Part shown: positions 13,453 through 26,165 of the stretch, one piece after another
Numbering within the stretch: the first letter of the stretch is position 1
How the letters are laid out: every line of letters starts with the position of its first letter
NCBI GenBank assembly: GCA_907165065.1
Contig: OU015529.1
Span: 6,869,054 to 6,933,053, forward strand
Length of the DNA: 64,000 nucleotides
Reading direction: 5' to 3'
DNA from: Caprimulgus europaeus
Lineage: Eukaryota > Chordata > Aves > Caprimulgiformes > Caprimulgidae
Program-made: the position numbers and the translations under genes
Notes under the pieces: generated by a model
The model's input: the letters and a program-made list of their open reading frames with translations, nothing else
Databases searched by the model: none
What the model was told of the DNA's origin: nothing

Positions 13453-14132
13453 GGAGACATCATGCAGATGCTGTATAGAAAACACCCCAAACAGGCTTTA
13501 AGAATAAGAATTACCTATTGAAACGAGCTAAATGGTACTTGTGGTGCTCCTGCTCTGGTCTCACCAGGACCACCATTACCCTCCATGAGCCCACTCACGC
13601 AGCAGAAAGGGGAGGGAGGTTTTACTGTTAAACCTTTAGCGAAGATTTATACAGAATGATTGAAATAAAGAGAAAATTCACACTCGGTGACTGATAAAGC
13701 ACTAAAAAGCAATAAACGGTGATGTGCCAGTGGTAGGAACTGAGGGTGGCTGAAGAGGAAGAAAAACATCTAAAAAGCAGGGAACAGTGCTAGGGGAAGG
13801 AGACAGATCCTCTACAAAGACAGTGGCAGGCAAATTAGAGAAAGAACACAGAGGCGGATGTTAGAAAAATATAATGTTCCTGTGGGTGTATCACTTATCA
13901 GCCATTCTTGCACATAAAACACATTTTTTCAACATTTAGAAAAGAAAAAGAATGACTGATCTGTAATTAACAGAAATAAAGGCCTGGCCCAGATCCGAGG
14001 CTAGAATAACATTCTTGCAAAAGTGAATTTTGATGAAATATTGGCATTAGACAGGGCAGGGCTGCTGCAGGAAGAGGGCAAATCCAGAATAATTGGACCA
14101 GTCTGCCCACTAAGAGCCACCCAGCTGGGGAC

Positions 14133-14178
14133 CCTATTTAATAAGCCATTTCAATCCTATTTAACAAGCCATTTAACA
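14133..14178. repeat. 23-bp tandem duplication (two copies)
   Basis: Two units begin CCTATTTAAYAAGCCATTT (14133-14155 and 14156-14178) and match at about 19 of 23 positions. Confidence 0.85.
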
Positions 14179-15558
14179 ACAATATGACCTCACTGAAGGG
14201 GAATCCTGGGGGAACAATTTTGCATATTTGATACGGGCACCTTTTGCATATCCTGCTGCCAATGTTTCCCTCTTATGTCCTCCTTCCTCGGGATCACTAA
14301 GGAAAGAAATCCCATGGCACAGTCACAGACGTGGTTTAGAGTTTAAATGGGAATTGCTCTTACAGTCTCTCTTGTCCTCCTCTCTCACTGGCACAAACCC
14401 ACGCTCCATAGGAAGGAGATATCTAACTTTATAGCTCCTCTGTCTCTCTTGGCAGCCTGCAGCCTCAAAGGCCTATTTGCTTTGGAGGCCATCAGCTTGT
14501 GTCAAGTCATGAAAGTCTCTTTCCTACCATCAATCTGCCCCCAAATCCACGGATTTTGAATGACAAACTGTGACCCTGGGCACTCACAGCTCCAGATGAC
14601 ACCACCATCGGAGCAGCACCCTGTCTACAGCATATCTGTAACTACTGTGCCAACTTTACCCCTACAACACGGTCTTCTACCTTCTCCTCCTGCCTCAGCC
14701 TCCTATTTTCATCTCCAACCTGTGCCATTCAATGGAAAGCCAGGAATGCAGGCAAAGCTACCACCCCCTGAAGTGGGTTGATTCTTCAAAGCAACTAGAA
14801 CAACAAAGGGCAGCAATTTATCAGGAAAATATCAGCTGTCAAGAAAAGCAAATGCAAATCATTTCTCTGCTGACTGTTCTTTTCACGACTGCTGTGCAAT
14901 TGTCTTGTTGATTCCCACAGCTGGATGCTGTAGCTTTCTCCTTGGCATATGTAATTGAAAATGATGCTAGAACAACTGGGAGTAAATTGAAATTGATTTC
15001 ATCAACTGTGTATGTGTGTTTCAATGACACACGTGTCTTTTTTTCCTCCCCTCCCATTGTCCACTAGCATGTTCTCCAGCCCAGCAGCTGTTGACATTTT
15101 GTTTGATGGCACATTTTCCCACTGGGAAATGATACTTCCATTAAACCCAAGTGTTCCATGAGAAGGTACACAATTTGTCAACATTTTTACTAAAAACGAT
15201 CAAAACAATTCAGACTTGACTGGTCTGGAATACTGCAATTTGATAAGGTCAAAATGCATCATTTTAGCCTCATCATTTAGATTTTGACATTATTATAAAG
15301 TCATATAAATGAACACCAGCTGATACATGTAGAAAGCTAAATATCTTCTCCTCATCAAAACATTTCACTGAAATACTAACTAAGGACAAAATGTGGGAGA
15401 GGAGAAACATTTTCTAAAAAGAAATTGGACAATTTATGTCCATGGGAAATTTCACAGCTTTCAGTATTTGTTTTAATTGGAATTTCATCTGTCTCAGTAT
15501 TGCCCATGGAATAGGATTGCTGTGTCCCAACCAGATCACAGCAGCCTGCAGTCCCAAG

Positions 15559-15611
15559 CATGGGATTACTAGATAGGGATTACTAGATTACATGGGATTA
15601 CTAGATAGGGA
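15559..15611. repeat. 32-bp tandem duplication with internal 15-bp subrepeat
   Basis: A 32-base unit (15559-15590) is followed by an exact copy of its first 21 bases (15591-15611). Within the unit GGGATTACTAGAT occurs twice, so the locus grew by slippage at two levels. The lack of any mismatch suggests a recent or polymorphic duplication. Confidence 0.9.
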
Positions 15612-16120
15612 CATTTGCAGAAACTTTTCTCCTGTTGCCCTCACACACAGACAAAAATCTCCATTGCTGCAAGGCAAAAGAAGAATGGGTGGACTCTATC
15701 GGTTGTTCTGGGCTTTTCTGTAACAAATTTGCCTGGTGCCTCACTGCTCTCCTCCTTCTTTTGTCTTCTCATCCATCTTCTCCACCAACCTTCCCTTTCC
15801 TGTCCTAGAAGCCACAGCCTCTACTTGATTGTTTTGCTCTTCTCTGGTTCTCCAGTGTGCTGGAGAACCTTGCAACAGGGTTTGTAGTTGTGTTGTTTTT
15901 GTCTTAACCCACACAAGGTGCAGAGCCATGGCCCAGGCTCAATGACTGCCATGCATTTAACTGCACTCTTCTTGCATTGGTTTTCACTTCTAATTTCACC
16001 TTTCTACGTCCATTTGGTAAATTTTCTATGTCTTCAGAGGACACTCTCTGAGTCTCCAGAAAGTATTTACAGTTTCTCTAACAGCTTTGCAAAAATTTAA
16101 AGAATTTTAAAATTCCTCAT

Positions 16121-16244
16121 TCCAGGTTGGCTGAGGCTTTGAGCAACCTGGTCTAGTGGAAGGTGTCCCTACTGATGGCAGGGTGGTTGGAACTGGATGA
16201 GCTTTAAGGTCCCCTCCAACCCAAACTATTCTATGATTCTATGA
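16121..16244 (+). mobile_element. CR1 LINE, 3' end (about 124 bp)
   Basis: This is a short 5'-truncated CR1. It has the conserved stretch around GAGCAACCTGGTCTAGTGGA, the GGAACTGGATGAGCTTTAAG block, and the terminal ATTCTATGATTCTATGA repeats. CR1 is the dominant retrotransposon of birds and is usually truncated like this. The orientation is antisense to GRK5. Confidence 0.97.
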
Positions 16245-17492
16245 ATTTTCATTTAAAATAGATTTACAAGCACCTACCTCCTTCTCCATTAACCTTTAGT
16301 GCCTCCATTTTCTTGAGTGTGTTTTGTGAGTCCATAAACTGGTCTGGGCAAATGAAAATGAAGCGTCTCTGTGACTGTAGGCTTCTCACACGGCAGTGTC
16401 CAGAGCCTAACTACCTAGGAGGTCCTTCAACAAATTTCTCAGGTAGGAAAATTTTTCTTACAACTGATGTTTTAACATGTAATAGCTGTATTTAAAACAA
16501 CAAGTAAACAAAACACCAATTGTTTTGGTGCACCTGAGCAAACAATTCAAGAATAACACGGATCAAAAATTTTTTAATTACAGTATTAAAAATGGCATTA
16601 TCAACTAAATACAGCGAGTGGAGAAATTACAGCTCATCAATATGCAAATTACCTGACAAAACCTTTCTGCAAATGCTTCAGTAATTTTCAGAGATAAACC
16701 TCCAACAAGCCGCCTCTTTCATTTGCAGTTTCATTTGTTGATAAATATCCAGTGCTCTCTACCACATTTTTAGGAAATATTTTTAATGCAGTCATCATTT
16801 GAAAGCTCTTCTTGCAGAATAGATGCATTAAGTGTACCCAAGGTTCTCCTCCTGCATTAAAGGGCATTTTGAAGCCTGAAGTACAAGAATTTTTATTTCC
16901 TTTTAACATACAACCTAGCAAGTGAAGACAAGTCACCTTGGGCTTCAACATCAGGCAGTCCATGATGTAGCAAGAGTCAAAAAAACAAATACAAAATCAA
17001 ACATCACAATTTTATGGCCATCTAGGACAAAACTTGGGCAAAGACCTCAGGGGATTTTAAGACGCTGCACTGATGTTGCCCCACAGACTGCAGCGGGAGC
17101 TTCACCTTTCTGCTCAACTGAAAGAGTGGGAGAAACTGAAGATGGGGAATATCCAGTGTCACAGGTCTGCTCAAACGCTTTGCTAAGGCACTTCAGATTG
17201 TCCTGAAGACAAGCACCAGGCTGCTCTCAGCAAGCAGGTGTGCTTTGAAGATGTGAGATGACTGTGTATTGAAGTCAATGGCAACTCTTCAATTGCTTTT
17301 AAAGGAGACCAGTTCCTATCTGACCTGCTTGCCTAGAGAGTCCCAGCACTGTGGTCAAGTGCCATATGTTCCATTCTGCTACCTAAGAGGATGTAGAGTC
17401 TCCTTAAGACCAGATCTACAAGATGGAATCTCCCCTCTCCCACCCAGAACTGTAATAATCTCTGCTATGAACACAAAAAGCATTAGAGAAGG
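16245..17492. other. Intronic unique sequence, 16245-17492
   Basis: AT-rich unique DNA between two CR1 copies. No exon, RNA gene or repeat was recognised. Confidence 0.5.
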
Positions 17493-17979
17493 AATTCCCC
17501 AACACAGGAAAGACATGAACCTGTTAGAACGAGTCCAGAGGAGGCCACGAGGATGATCCAAGGGCTGGAGCAGCTCTGCTGTGAGGACAGGCTGAGAAAG
17601 TTGGGGCTGTTCAGCCTGGAGAAGAGAAGGCTCTGGGGAGATCTTATAGTGGCCTTCCAGTACCTGAAGGGGCTACAAGAAGGCTGGGGAGGGACTTTTT
17701 ATAAGGGCAGCTAATGACAGAACAAGAGGAAATGGCTTTAAAATGGAAGAGGGAAGGTTTAGATGAGATATTAGGAAGAAATTCTTTCCTGTGAGGGTGG
17801 TCAGACACTGGCCCAGGTTGCCCAGAGAAGCTGTGGCTGCTCCTCCCTGGAAGTGTTCAAGGCCAGGTTGGATGAGGCTTTGAGCAACCTGGTCTAGTGG
17901 AAGGTGTCCCTGCTGATGGCAGGGGGGTTGGAACTGGATGATCTTTTTCCAACCCAAACCATTCTATGATTCTATGATT
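17493..17979 (+). mobile_element. CR1 LINE, 3' portion (about 490 bp)
   Basis: The copy runs from the end of the reverse-transcriptase ORF region (GAACGAGTCCAGAGGAGGCC and the GGCTGTTCAGCCTGGAGAAG block) through the 3' UTR to the terminal ATTCTATGATTCTATGA. The 5' end is truncated and the reading frame has been lost. The subfamily is the same as the copies at 33.6, 36.6 and 63.5 kb. The orientation is antisense to GRK5. Confidence 0.98.
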
Positions 17980-20900
17980 TAGGAAAATGTGACCAATTGA
18001 TCTGTGTTCCAAAGCGAGCTTGCTTTGCAATCACTCCTCTTCATTTCACAAGGTACTGAACAGATCCCACCTGCCCGCAGCACAGAAACCCAGTGCTGCT
18101 GAAGGAGGACCACTTCTTGCCTCCCAGCCTGAGCCACTTTCTTTTTAGCTGCAAGAGACTTGGTGTGGAAGTGAGAACAGGCAGAGTATGACTCACAGCA
18201 ACAGCCACGGAGAGCAAGCATGGATCTGATCTCGATTTCACAGCACACATCATCTCGATGTCCGTGTGTGCTTCCACGGCAGGGGCAGAGCTCCCTTGCC
18301 TCCTGCGTGCTGCCTGCCCTTTCCACAGACTAGCCCTTAGGCTGGGCTCTGCCACACAGGGAAGATTTAATCCATCTGGTATGTGAGCACAAGCAGATTG
18401 CCCAGCCCTCCCCCACCAGCAGGCTACGCTGGTTTTTATTCTGATGATTATAATCAGGGAAACTTTAACATATCACCTAGATCTCACTTGGGGAAAAAGA
18501 GCTTTAGAAGAGGTAGTTTGGCTCAGCCCAGAGACTTCCCTAGCACGATCCCAGGGCCTCCTTGGAAGCCACTCAAGGGTCTTTTGTTTTCCCATTTCCT
18601 CCACTGCACCCCGAACAGCAGTCACAGCAGTCACATACGTAATCCCAGCCTGAGACCCAACATGTGTATTCACATCCAAGGGTCCTAAGGGCAGCCAAGG
18701 CCAGGCTGAAGGGCGTGTGAATTATTTAGGTGGGATGTGTGTGATACTAAACTGTGGACCTCCATTGTCTCTAGGCTGTAAGACTACAGCCCAAGTCTTA
18801 ATTTGAAAGGCAATGTCACATGATTGATTATTTTGTTGCACTCAAAATCTTGTTTTGTCAGTAGAGAGGTAGCACACCATATATATAAATGTATGTATAT
18901 GTATACAAAAGGCCAAGTATTTATTGTTAGAATAGCTGAAGTCTTAAAACCCTAATCAGTATTAGTCCAGATCTACTTTTTAATTTTATTTACAGAAAAA
19001 TAATTAATATTAGCATGATGAGAATAGTTATATACACACACAGTTTGTTTCTACTCTGTTTCCTGGTGCTATCTTCTCCATCTCCCAGTCTCTCTGGGCC
19101 CCAAGGCCAGAGGTTTCATTCTGGCATCTGGGGATGTGGGGGTGTTTCAGTAAATGCCCATCACCTAGAGTCCTCCCTCAGCAGGATTATAATGTTCACA
19201 CTGATATTTTCTTGTTCCTCACACTAGGAACCACTTGCGGTCATTTTTGTATGTTTGCTAACATGCTTTTACACCTTCACCGTTCCTTCATTGGTCTGTA
19301 GCTCCACATTACATCTTCATTTACTACATATGATGAGTTTTATGTGTGCTAGATACCATTTCTTTGTTACCCCTAAAACCAGTTTTGTCCAGCTCTGGGT
19401 CAGTCTTTAACTGACCATGGGCGAGTTGTTAATGACTGTGGGGTCTCCAGTGCCACCCCTGTCGCTTATCAACCCCTGGCTGTGCTTGTCTACACCACAT
19501 CCTATGTCTCCACTTCCCAAGGCTCCTGTTATCATATCAGGTCTTTATTTCTCTACACTACATAGTTATGGCAGAGTCACAAAGCCACTGTGGTTATCAT
19601 ACAAAGATAAACAAATTAGCGGTAGAAAGGGAGTGTTTGGACATTATGTGGCAGGGACTGGACACAGTAATGCAGCAAAGGCTTCTCCAGGCTTACTGGT
19701 TGAGGGAGAGGAGAGGAACCAAAGAGAAGTTTTCACCAAATATTTAGAGAATTTAAGTAATGGTCTAGCCTCCTAACCTGGATTATTTTTAACACATTCT
19801 TTGGAGGTTTATATATTCTGCATAATATGAGGACTCACAGGAGCTACAAAAACATAGAAAAATGACAAAACCCAAGCACTTAAAAATGTCAGTGAAATCC
19901 TTCTACCTAGGGACTGCTCTTCTGCAAGCAGGTATCAGGTACTAGCCACAGTTATAATGTATTTCATGTCATGAACCATATGTTTGCACAGAGATTTTCC
20001 ACCGTTTCCTCTAGCATTCCCTCTCACGGAGCTCACCTCACCCCCCCTCCTCCAACAAACACATTAGTAAAAGCATCAGCGCAGCTAGAAAATAACACCC
20101 ACACCCCACCTAAACCTACAGCTTTGTCAAAGAGCTGCTGCTGTGGAGCTGAGGAAAGGATCCCAGATAAATTACCCCGATTTCTGGAAACCTGTGTCTT
20201 CCTTAGATGTATTTCTACATGTAACTACTGTGCACATGAGAAGCTTCAAGCATGTTTGCTCAAGCTGCTATTTTACAGCTGGACCACAGCCTTGCTCTTT
20301 ACAAGAGGAAGCAAAGCTTCAGAAGGTGGCAATTAGCTTTGTAGCCCCAAGACACACGTGGTTTTGGTAATTTTGTGGAAGCTCTCCATGATCTGGAAAT
20401 GCCTGTAGCCTATATTGGGGTGATGCAATTCCAGTCCCCATTTCAGGGGTTAGGGGGGGAGAGGAAGAAACTCTGGTCTAAAACAAGAATAATAAGGAAT
20501 GCTTTAGGATTTGAAAATAAGAGAGAACAATGCCTCACCTTGCCCTGCTATGGTTTCAAGCCATTGGATGATGAGAACATTAATTAAAAAAAAAAAAAAA
20601 TATTTTCTAAAAAGACAATATTTACAATGCATCTGCTCCTCCTCTTTGCAAACAAAGCATGCACATACATACACAATGCACAGCCATATGGATGCTTGAA
20701 CAGATCCTATCTCTCTCTTCTACCTGTTTTTTTTTTTATTGCCTCAGGCTGCAAAATATTTGGTCATAAAGAATTTATTCCTATGGTTTTTTTCCACAGC
20801 AGCAGGATGGCAGGGCTCCAGTTTTGTTTAGACCTTGGAGCCACAGCTATGATGAGCACACTACACAAAAGGAAAACCTCCATCACTTAGTAATGTGGCA

Positions 20901-23320
20901 CTTATGTAAACACACGTGAGATCCAGGAGACAGGCAGAGCCCGTGATGCTCGTACCACTGGAAAGCGAGAACATCCTGACTATGTGCAGTTTCTCAAGAC
21001 CAGAACGTGTGTGTAACTGTCATGCTGCCCAGTAGACTTATTTGCTCATTTTCCATCTCTGAAATAGGATGTGCATTTCCCACCTCACAGAGATGGAAAA
21101 AGCCCCCAGTGACTTTCTTTTCCTGCTCTGATTGCCAGGCGACTGTCAGATCAAGGCATTAAGATACATTTTTCCTCAAGATCCAGCCAATCTCATCTGG
21201 CTTTGCACAGTTATTTGTAATTACTTTTCCCTTAAAGCCAACATAACTTTCTCCTAGAATTAGAGTCAGTTACACTCCTTAATGTAAAAGTGAATGCTTT
21301 TTACCATAAAGTTTGTTCTGCTCTTAAAAATAATTTTCAGCACTGATGGGAGAACAAATGACTTCATATCAGAGCGATAACACAACAAAAAAGGACTCCA
21401 GTGCTGAGGCAAAGGTCCTGAGCAACAAATAAAACATCACAGTTGATTTTTTTTTTTGCATTCAATTTTATTATTTAGCATCTTAAGGCAGCACTTGGTA
21501 TAAATCTTGAGAGGTGTGCTAAACTTAACAGGAATTAAGTTACTGGCATGAAGCAGAATACCCTGAGCATTCCCTGTCTCCCCGGGATGAGAAATTACTT
21601 TTGAGCCATCTTTTCAGTAAAGCCATCCCAGGCTGGCCCACGCACGTGACTTTCTATCAGTGCAATGACTATGTGGCAGCTGAAATGCTGAGATATTGAT
21701 GGGTAATTTCATGAGTGCTCCTGCCAACAGATGCTTCTATGTTGTATTTGATGGAGGGAATGCTGAGCGATGCTGACCGTCTGCAACACCCCCTCAATTT
21801 ACTGGGGATGAAAAAAGCGCTCAGGACCTCTCAGGATGTGTCCTCACTGACAAAGAGTGAAATATCTTTTTCAGCTCACTGGGAAGAAAAATAATAAAAG
21901 GCAAAAGCAAGCCCTGAAACAGGGTAAGGTTCAGAGAGTGGCTGTGAGACTGTGCAGTTAAAAGCCATAATGAGCAGAGGAGTCCTTGGCATCCACAAGC
22001 TCTGACTCCCTCTGATTGGAGACAGTGTTGTCACTGACTCGTGACTCATTTCCTAATAGGGAAAAATAAATAACACCGGAATCCCCAAATACCTATTTTC
22101 AGCCTTCTGATTAAACTGAGGATTTGGAAGAAGAAATATCTCCTTTCTTGAAAGATGACAACAAAGGAATTAAATGTTCACATATCTAATATGGATCAGT
22201 TCTTCCAAAAAAAAAAAAAAAAGCTGAATATTAAACAGATCCAGCTGGCCCTGGCCCAAGCAGTGGGGATCTGCTATGCTCCAGAATGGCCTGAAGATCT
22301 AATTTTGCAAGCAAAGAACTATTTTTTTTTTTTTACAGCTTTCCTAAAATCCTAAACCACTCCTGGATGGAAAGAACACTGTAAGTGCTACTGATGTTAC
22401 TGTGCTCGTGGGGATGGAGGGGGGGAGTGCCAGCAGAGTGAAACTGGGGGTCTCTGTATGCCCAAACTCCAAGGCAGAGCTGATACACCAGCCTGCAGAA
22501 GGTGTGTCCACCCCAGTGACTGCACTGTGGTTCCTACATCAAGCAACAGACAACACCACATCAGCTGACTAAGGCTGGGAAATGGGAGGTTTCTCCCTAT
22601 ACGCACCCACCCCTCTCAGTTTTGGGGATGGGGAGGAGGGGTGTTGGGAGGAGGCAGAGGGAATTTCCTTATGTACATAGACTTGGCAAACTGAGATTAT
22701 TCGAGCACAATTTGGATGCTGATTTTGAATGCTGGATCTCAGTGCTGACCTAAATGAAAGGCATCCAAACCTTTAAATTCACCTATTGCTGAATACAATA
22801 CTGCCTTCAGGTCTTTGAAAAAAAGGCTCTACCACAAAGAAGGGAAATGGAAAACACTAAAAAAAAAAAAAAGTCTGCAGATGTTCTAAATTACTCATTA
22901 CAGACACACATAACCCTCCCCACTCCATCTGTGGGCACCCTAATCTTCATCCTCCTCCTCCTCGGGTTATACAATGCTCTGCGTCTTTACTTTCGTTAAA
23001 GGCTGGTGGCAATAGAATCAACCCTGGGCCAGATGACCTTTGTGTAATGTAGGGCTGGTGGTGGCCAAGCTGCTTGCACCTAGCAGCTTAACCACAGGCA
23101 GAACCACACGGTATCCGCTCCCTCGCAGCTCTGCGCTGGCACGAGAGGCGGTGCCGCTACACAGCGCTTTGCTCTCCTCCACCCTCACATTCTCATTTTC
23201 TAGTGGTAACTGGAAACACAGAAGAAAGCACAAATAAGCATTTAATACTGTCAGTTCAGCCTCACTCTGCAGAACTTGAATATCTTCTGTGATTCTCTGA
23301 TCTCCCTCCTACTGGTTTGA

Positions 23321-23377
23321 TTTTTTTTTTTCGTGTTTTATGTTTTGGTTTTTTGGGGGGTTTTGGGGGTTTTTTTA
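23321..23377. repeat. T/G-rich low-complexity tract
   Basis: An 11-T run is followed by alternating T and G runs, including six and five G separated by TTTT. It resembles the G/T tract at 24.5 kb, and on the opposite strand the A/C tracts seen elsewhere in the intron. Confidence 0.8.
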
Positions 23378-24535
23378 AACAATACTGAAACATTCCGACC
23401 AGCCAGAGCTGGAAAGGTGAATTCACAAATCACTACCAAGCCCTTTACCCAGTGCAGCAATGGAAGCCGGGCCAGTAGCTCAGAAAAAAAGGAGCTGGGC
23501 ATTTTGTTTCCTATCTGGAGAAAGAACATGAACCTGGATTGCAAGGCAGTTTGGTGTAAGGGAACTCTGGTTACAGAAACCTGGGCAGAGACCTTGGGAC
23601 AGGGACAAACAGGAGGGTGCACTCAGGATTTTTTAAATCTAGAGATTCATAAAAGTGCTCCTGTAGGTACAGCCTGAATCCCACCAGCTACGGCAGCCAC
23701 AGGATAAACATGACAGCTCGGACTTGACATTATGCACAAGCAAACATTTCTAATGTTATAAAGCAGTATCAGAGAGCAGCTGTACTGAGCTCCATCAGCA
23801 CATACCACAAAGTACATACACACACCGTGCACTCACAGCGTACGGCACAGCCTGCACCTAAAACACGGGCCATTCCGCTGGGAGAAGGCTTTTGAGGGGC
23901 TGCAGATAATGAGAGGACTTTAATGTGCCAGATGCTAGTTTGGGTCTCTGAAGTGCCAAGACACCTCCTTGGATGCTGGTGGAGATCAGCTGGAGATGAT
24001 GGGGATGGGAGCATGAGCAGGCTCAGGAAGGGTCCCTGGTAAAGCATCCCAGGATCATCGATGGAGAGCACAGAGCAGCAAAGGCAGTGGTCACTGGAAA
24101 GCTGAGCTGATGGGAAGGAGAATTCTGCAAGCAAGGTGAGTCAACAGCTCAGGGCTTTAAAATGCCAAGCCCTCCATTACAGGAGTGGCAAAGAGGAAGG
24201 ATTTATTGCAGCTGGCATTTCTAGAGGAAAATAATTTACCTTAGCCTTTTAATGTTAAGCAATGCATAAAGAGTTTGCTAAAAAAAAACCCCACACCCCA
24301 AAATAACGTGAAATATCACGGTATTATCTTTAGGAGAAGATTAGTTGACTAAGCCTTTGCTGTTTTGTTCAGACTGTAAGGTCTGGATGATGCATTAGGA
24401 AGCACACTTTTGAAATCATTTTTATCTCAGGCATGACATGTAGAGGTATATCTAGAATGAATGCCTATGGATGTCTACCACCCTCATATTATCAACACTA
24501 TGTACCAAACTCTGCTTTTTCCTTATTCTTACATT

Positions 24536-24593
24536 TGGTTTTGGGGTGGGGGTTTTTTGTTGTTTGGTTGTTTTTTGTTTGGTTGTTTTTTTC
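24536..24593. repeat. G/T-rich low-complexity tract
   Basis: The strand contains only G and T over almost 60 bases, with TTTTTTGTTTGGTTG-type units that repeat imperfectly. Confidence 0.85.
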
Positions 24594-25248
24594 CAGTGGC
24601 AATAATATCAAGGAACTGGAGCACTCAGGTTCAGCATTACAAGCAGCACTAACCACAATCTCTCTGAGCTGATCCAGCTTCCTCCTTGACAGCCCTTTAA
24701 AGTGAATACAAATATGAACCTCACAAACACTGAAATAAAGAATATGGAGAAGATCCTAAGCCCAAAATTGAGCTATGGATCCTCTCCAGGCTCAGGAATG
24801 TTTTGTGTTTCTTCCAGTTACCCAGGCCAGGTCTTCAGCTGCTGCAAATAAGCAGCAGTGGGGTTGTTGTGCCCAAGCTCCTGTTCCCCATCCTCCCCAA
24901 GGACAAGGCAGGGAGCCAGGCTCTGCCATGGGTCAGGTCCAGCCCACAAGCCACCAGCTGCAGCTCGGCGGTCTCTCCCAACCACGGAGCATTCGCAGGA
25001 CTCTCTGCTGAGCTTCCTGCCATCCCAGTGGGGCTGGTGGGGAGGCAGCCAGGCTGCCAGGGTGCCCACAGAGCAGAGCCCACCATGGGGCTGGGTGCTG
25101 TGCCAGCCCCATCACTGCCATCACCACAGCTCCGAGTTGGTGCAGCGAAGGGGCAACGCTGAAACTCAAGGTATGAGGTGGCCGTGCACAGCTCTGGGGA
25201 CAGCCAGGCTGATGGGGAGGCTCTGGGCAGGGAGAAGGGAGAGCCATG

Positions 25249-25330
25249 AATCACAGAATATCTCCAGTTGGAAAGGACCCATAAGGATCATAAAGTCCAA
25301 CTCCCTGCTCCTCCCAGGACTACCTAAAAG
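25249..25330 (-). mobile_element. CR1 LINE fragment, 3' end (older subfamily)
   Basis: The plus strand reads the complement of a CR1 3' end: ATCACAGAATATCTCCAGTT, GGAAAGGACCCATAAGGATC and AAGTCCAACTCCCTGCTCCT blocks. It is more diverged than, and of a different subfamily from, the copies with the TTGGAACTGGATGAGC block. The orientation is sense with respect to GRK5. Confidence 0.9.
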
Positions 25331-25840
25331 TAAAATGAGCAGTTCTGCAGATCCAGGCAGGAAGAAGGAAAATGAACCTCACATTTCTTTGCCTGTGCCA
25401 GCCTCACACCTCCCTGAGACATCTAAGCACGTACCACCTCCCCCTCACACAGATCTAGTCACTGAGGTCCTCAAAGGACTTAAACATCAACTTCCCAGGG
25501 AGGTCCCCTTAATCTTTGTTTATAAAGGGGGCAAACAGAAAGGTTAAGAGACATGCCTGTGACCTGACTTTTCGGAAAGGCAGAAGTTAGTTGCTGCAGT
25601 GGAGTGCTGAAAACGCTCGTGCTCTTCTCAAAAATAAACAATCAGGAAAATGAGGCTGTCATCTGTCCAGTAACAAACTAGTATCAGAACAAAAAAAGCT
25701 CAACCAACAGCCCTCAAGTCCTTCTCTAGCTATCTGCTAGCATTTAACACTTTCCCTAAACACAGCACTCTATAAAATATAGAGTCTGGCATGCAGTGGC
25801 CCTTGTGCATCAAAGATTCAACAGCACACAAGTCTCCAAA

Positions 25841-25884
25841 GGGAAAGCATTAGATGGACACAGGGAAAGCATTAAATGGACTCT
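25841..25884. repeat. 22-bp tandem duplication (two copies)
   Basis: Two units begin GGGAAAGCATTARATGGAC (25841-25862 and 25863-25884) and match at 19 of 22 positions. Confidence 0.85.
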
Positions 25885-26152
25885 TAAGATGTTTAGCTTC
25901 AGATGTCAGACCAATTTGAAATTAAAACCATATTACCAGTATTTTTTTCCACAAATGGCATATAAAAGTATGCATCTATCTACACAGCACAAAAAACCCA
26001 AAGGCTTGAAGCCTATATACATCAAGCCTACAACTGCATTAATTCTTCCTCTCACTACAGAGGTGAAAACATAACCAAAAATCAAAGGGGAAAATATTGG
26101 CTTCCTCTGTATTAGAAGTCTATGAAACTAATTCATATACATTAAAGGATCT

Positions 26153-26165
26153 GGGGGGGGGGGGG
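26153..26165. repeat. Poly-G run (13 G)
   Basis: Thirteen consecutive G bases are followed by A-rich sequence. Long G homopolymers are rare in vertebrate DNA and are prone to length polymorphism and sequencing error. Confidence 0.9.

Larger units (their letters stand above)
13453..16120. other. Intronic unique sequence, 13453-16120
   Basis: No gene or dispersed repeat was recognised. Two short tandem duplications are listed separately. Open frames are short and unremarkable. Confidence 0.5.
17980..25248. other. Intronic unique sequence, 17980-25248
   Basis: No gene was recognised. The stretch has several A or T homopolymers (15 A at 20586-20600, 16 A at 22207-22222, 13 T at 22322-22334, 14 A at 22859-22872) and two G/T-rich tracts listed separately. 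The part at 24770-25250 is G+C-rich but poor in CpG and gives overlapping open frames on both strands with no recognisable protein. Confidence 0.5.

Noticed and set aside
24858-25547. 229-codon plus-strand open frame
   Set aside because: It crosses a CR1 fragment at 25249-25330, overlaps equally long frames on both strands, and shows no domain.
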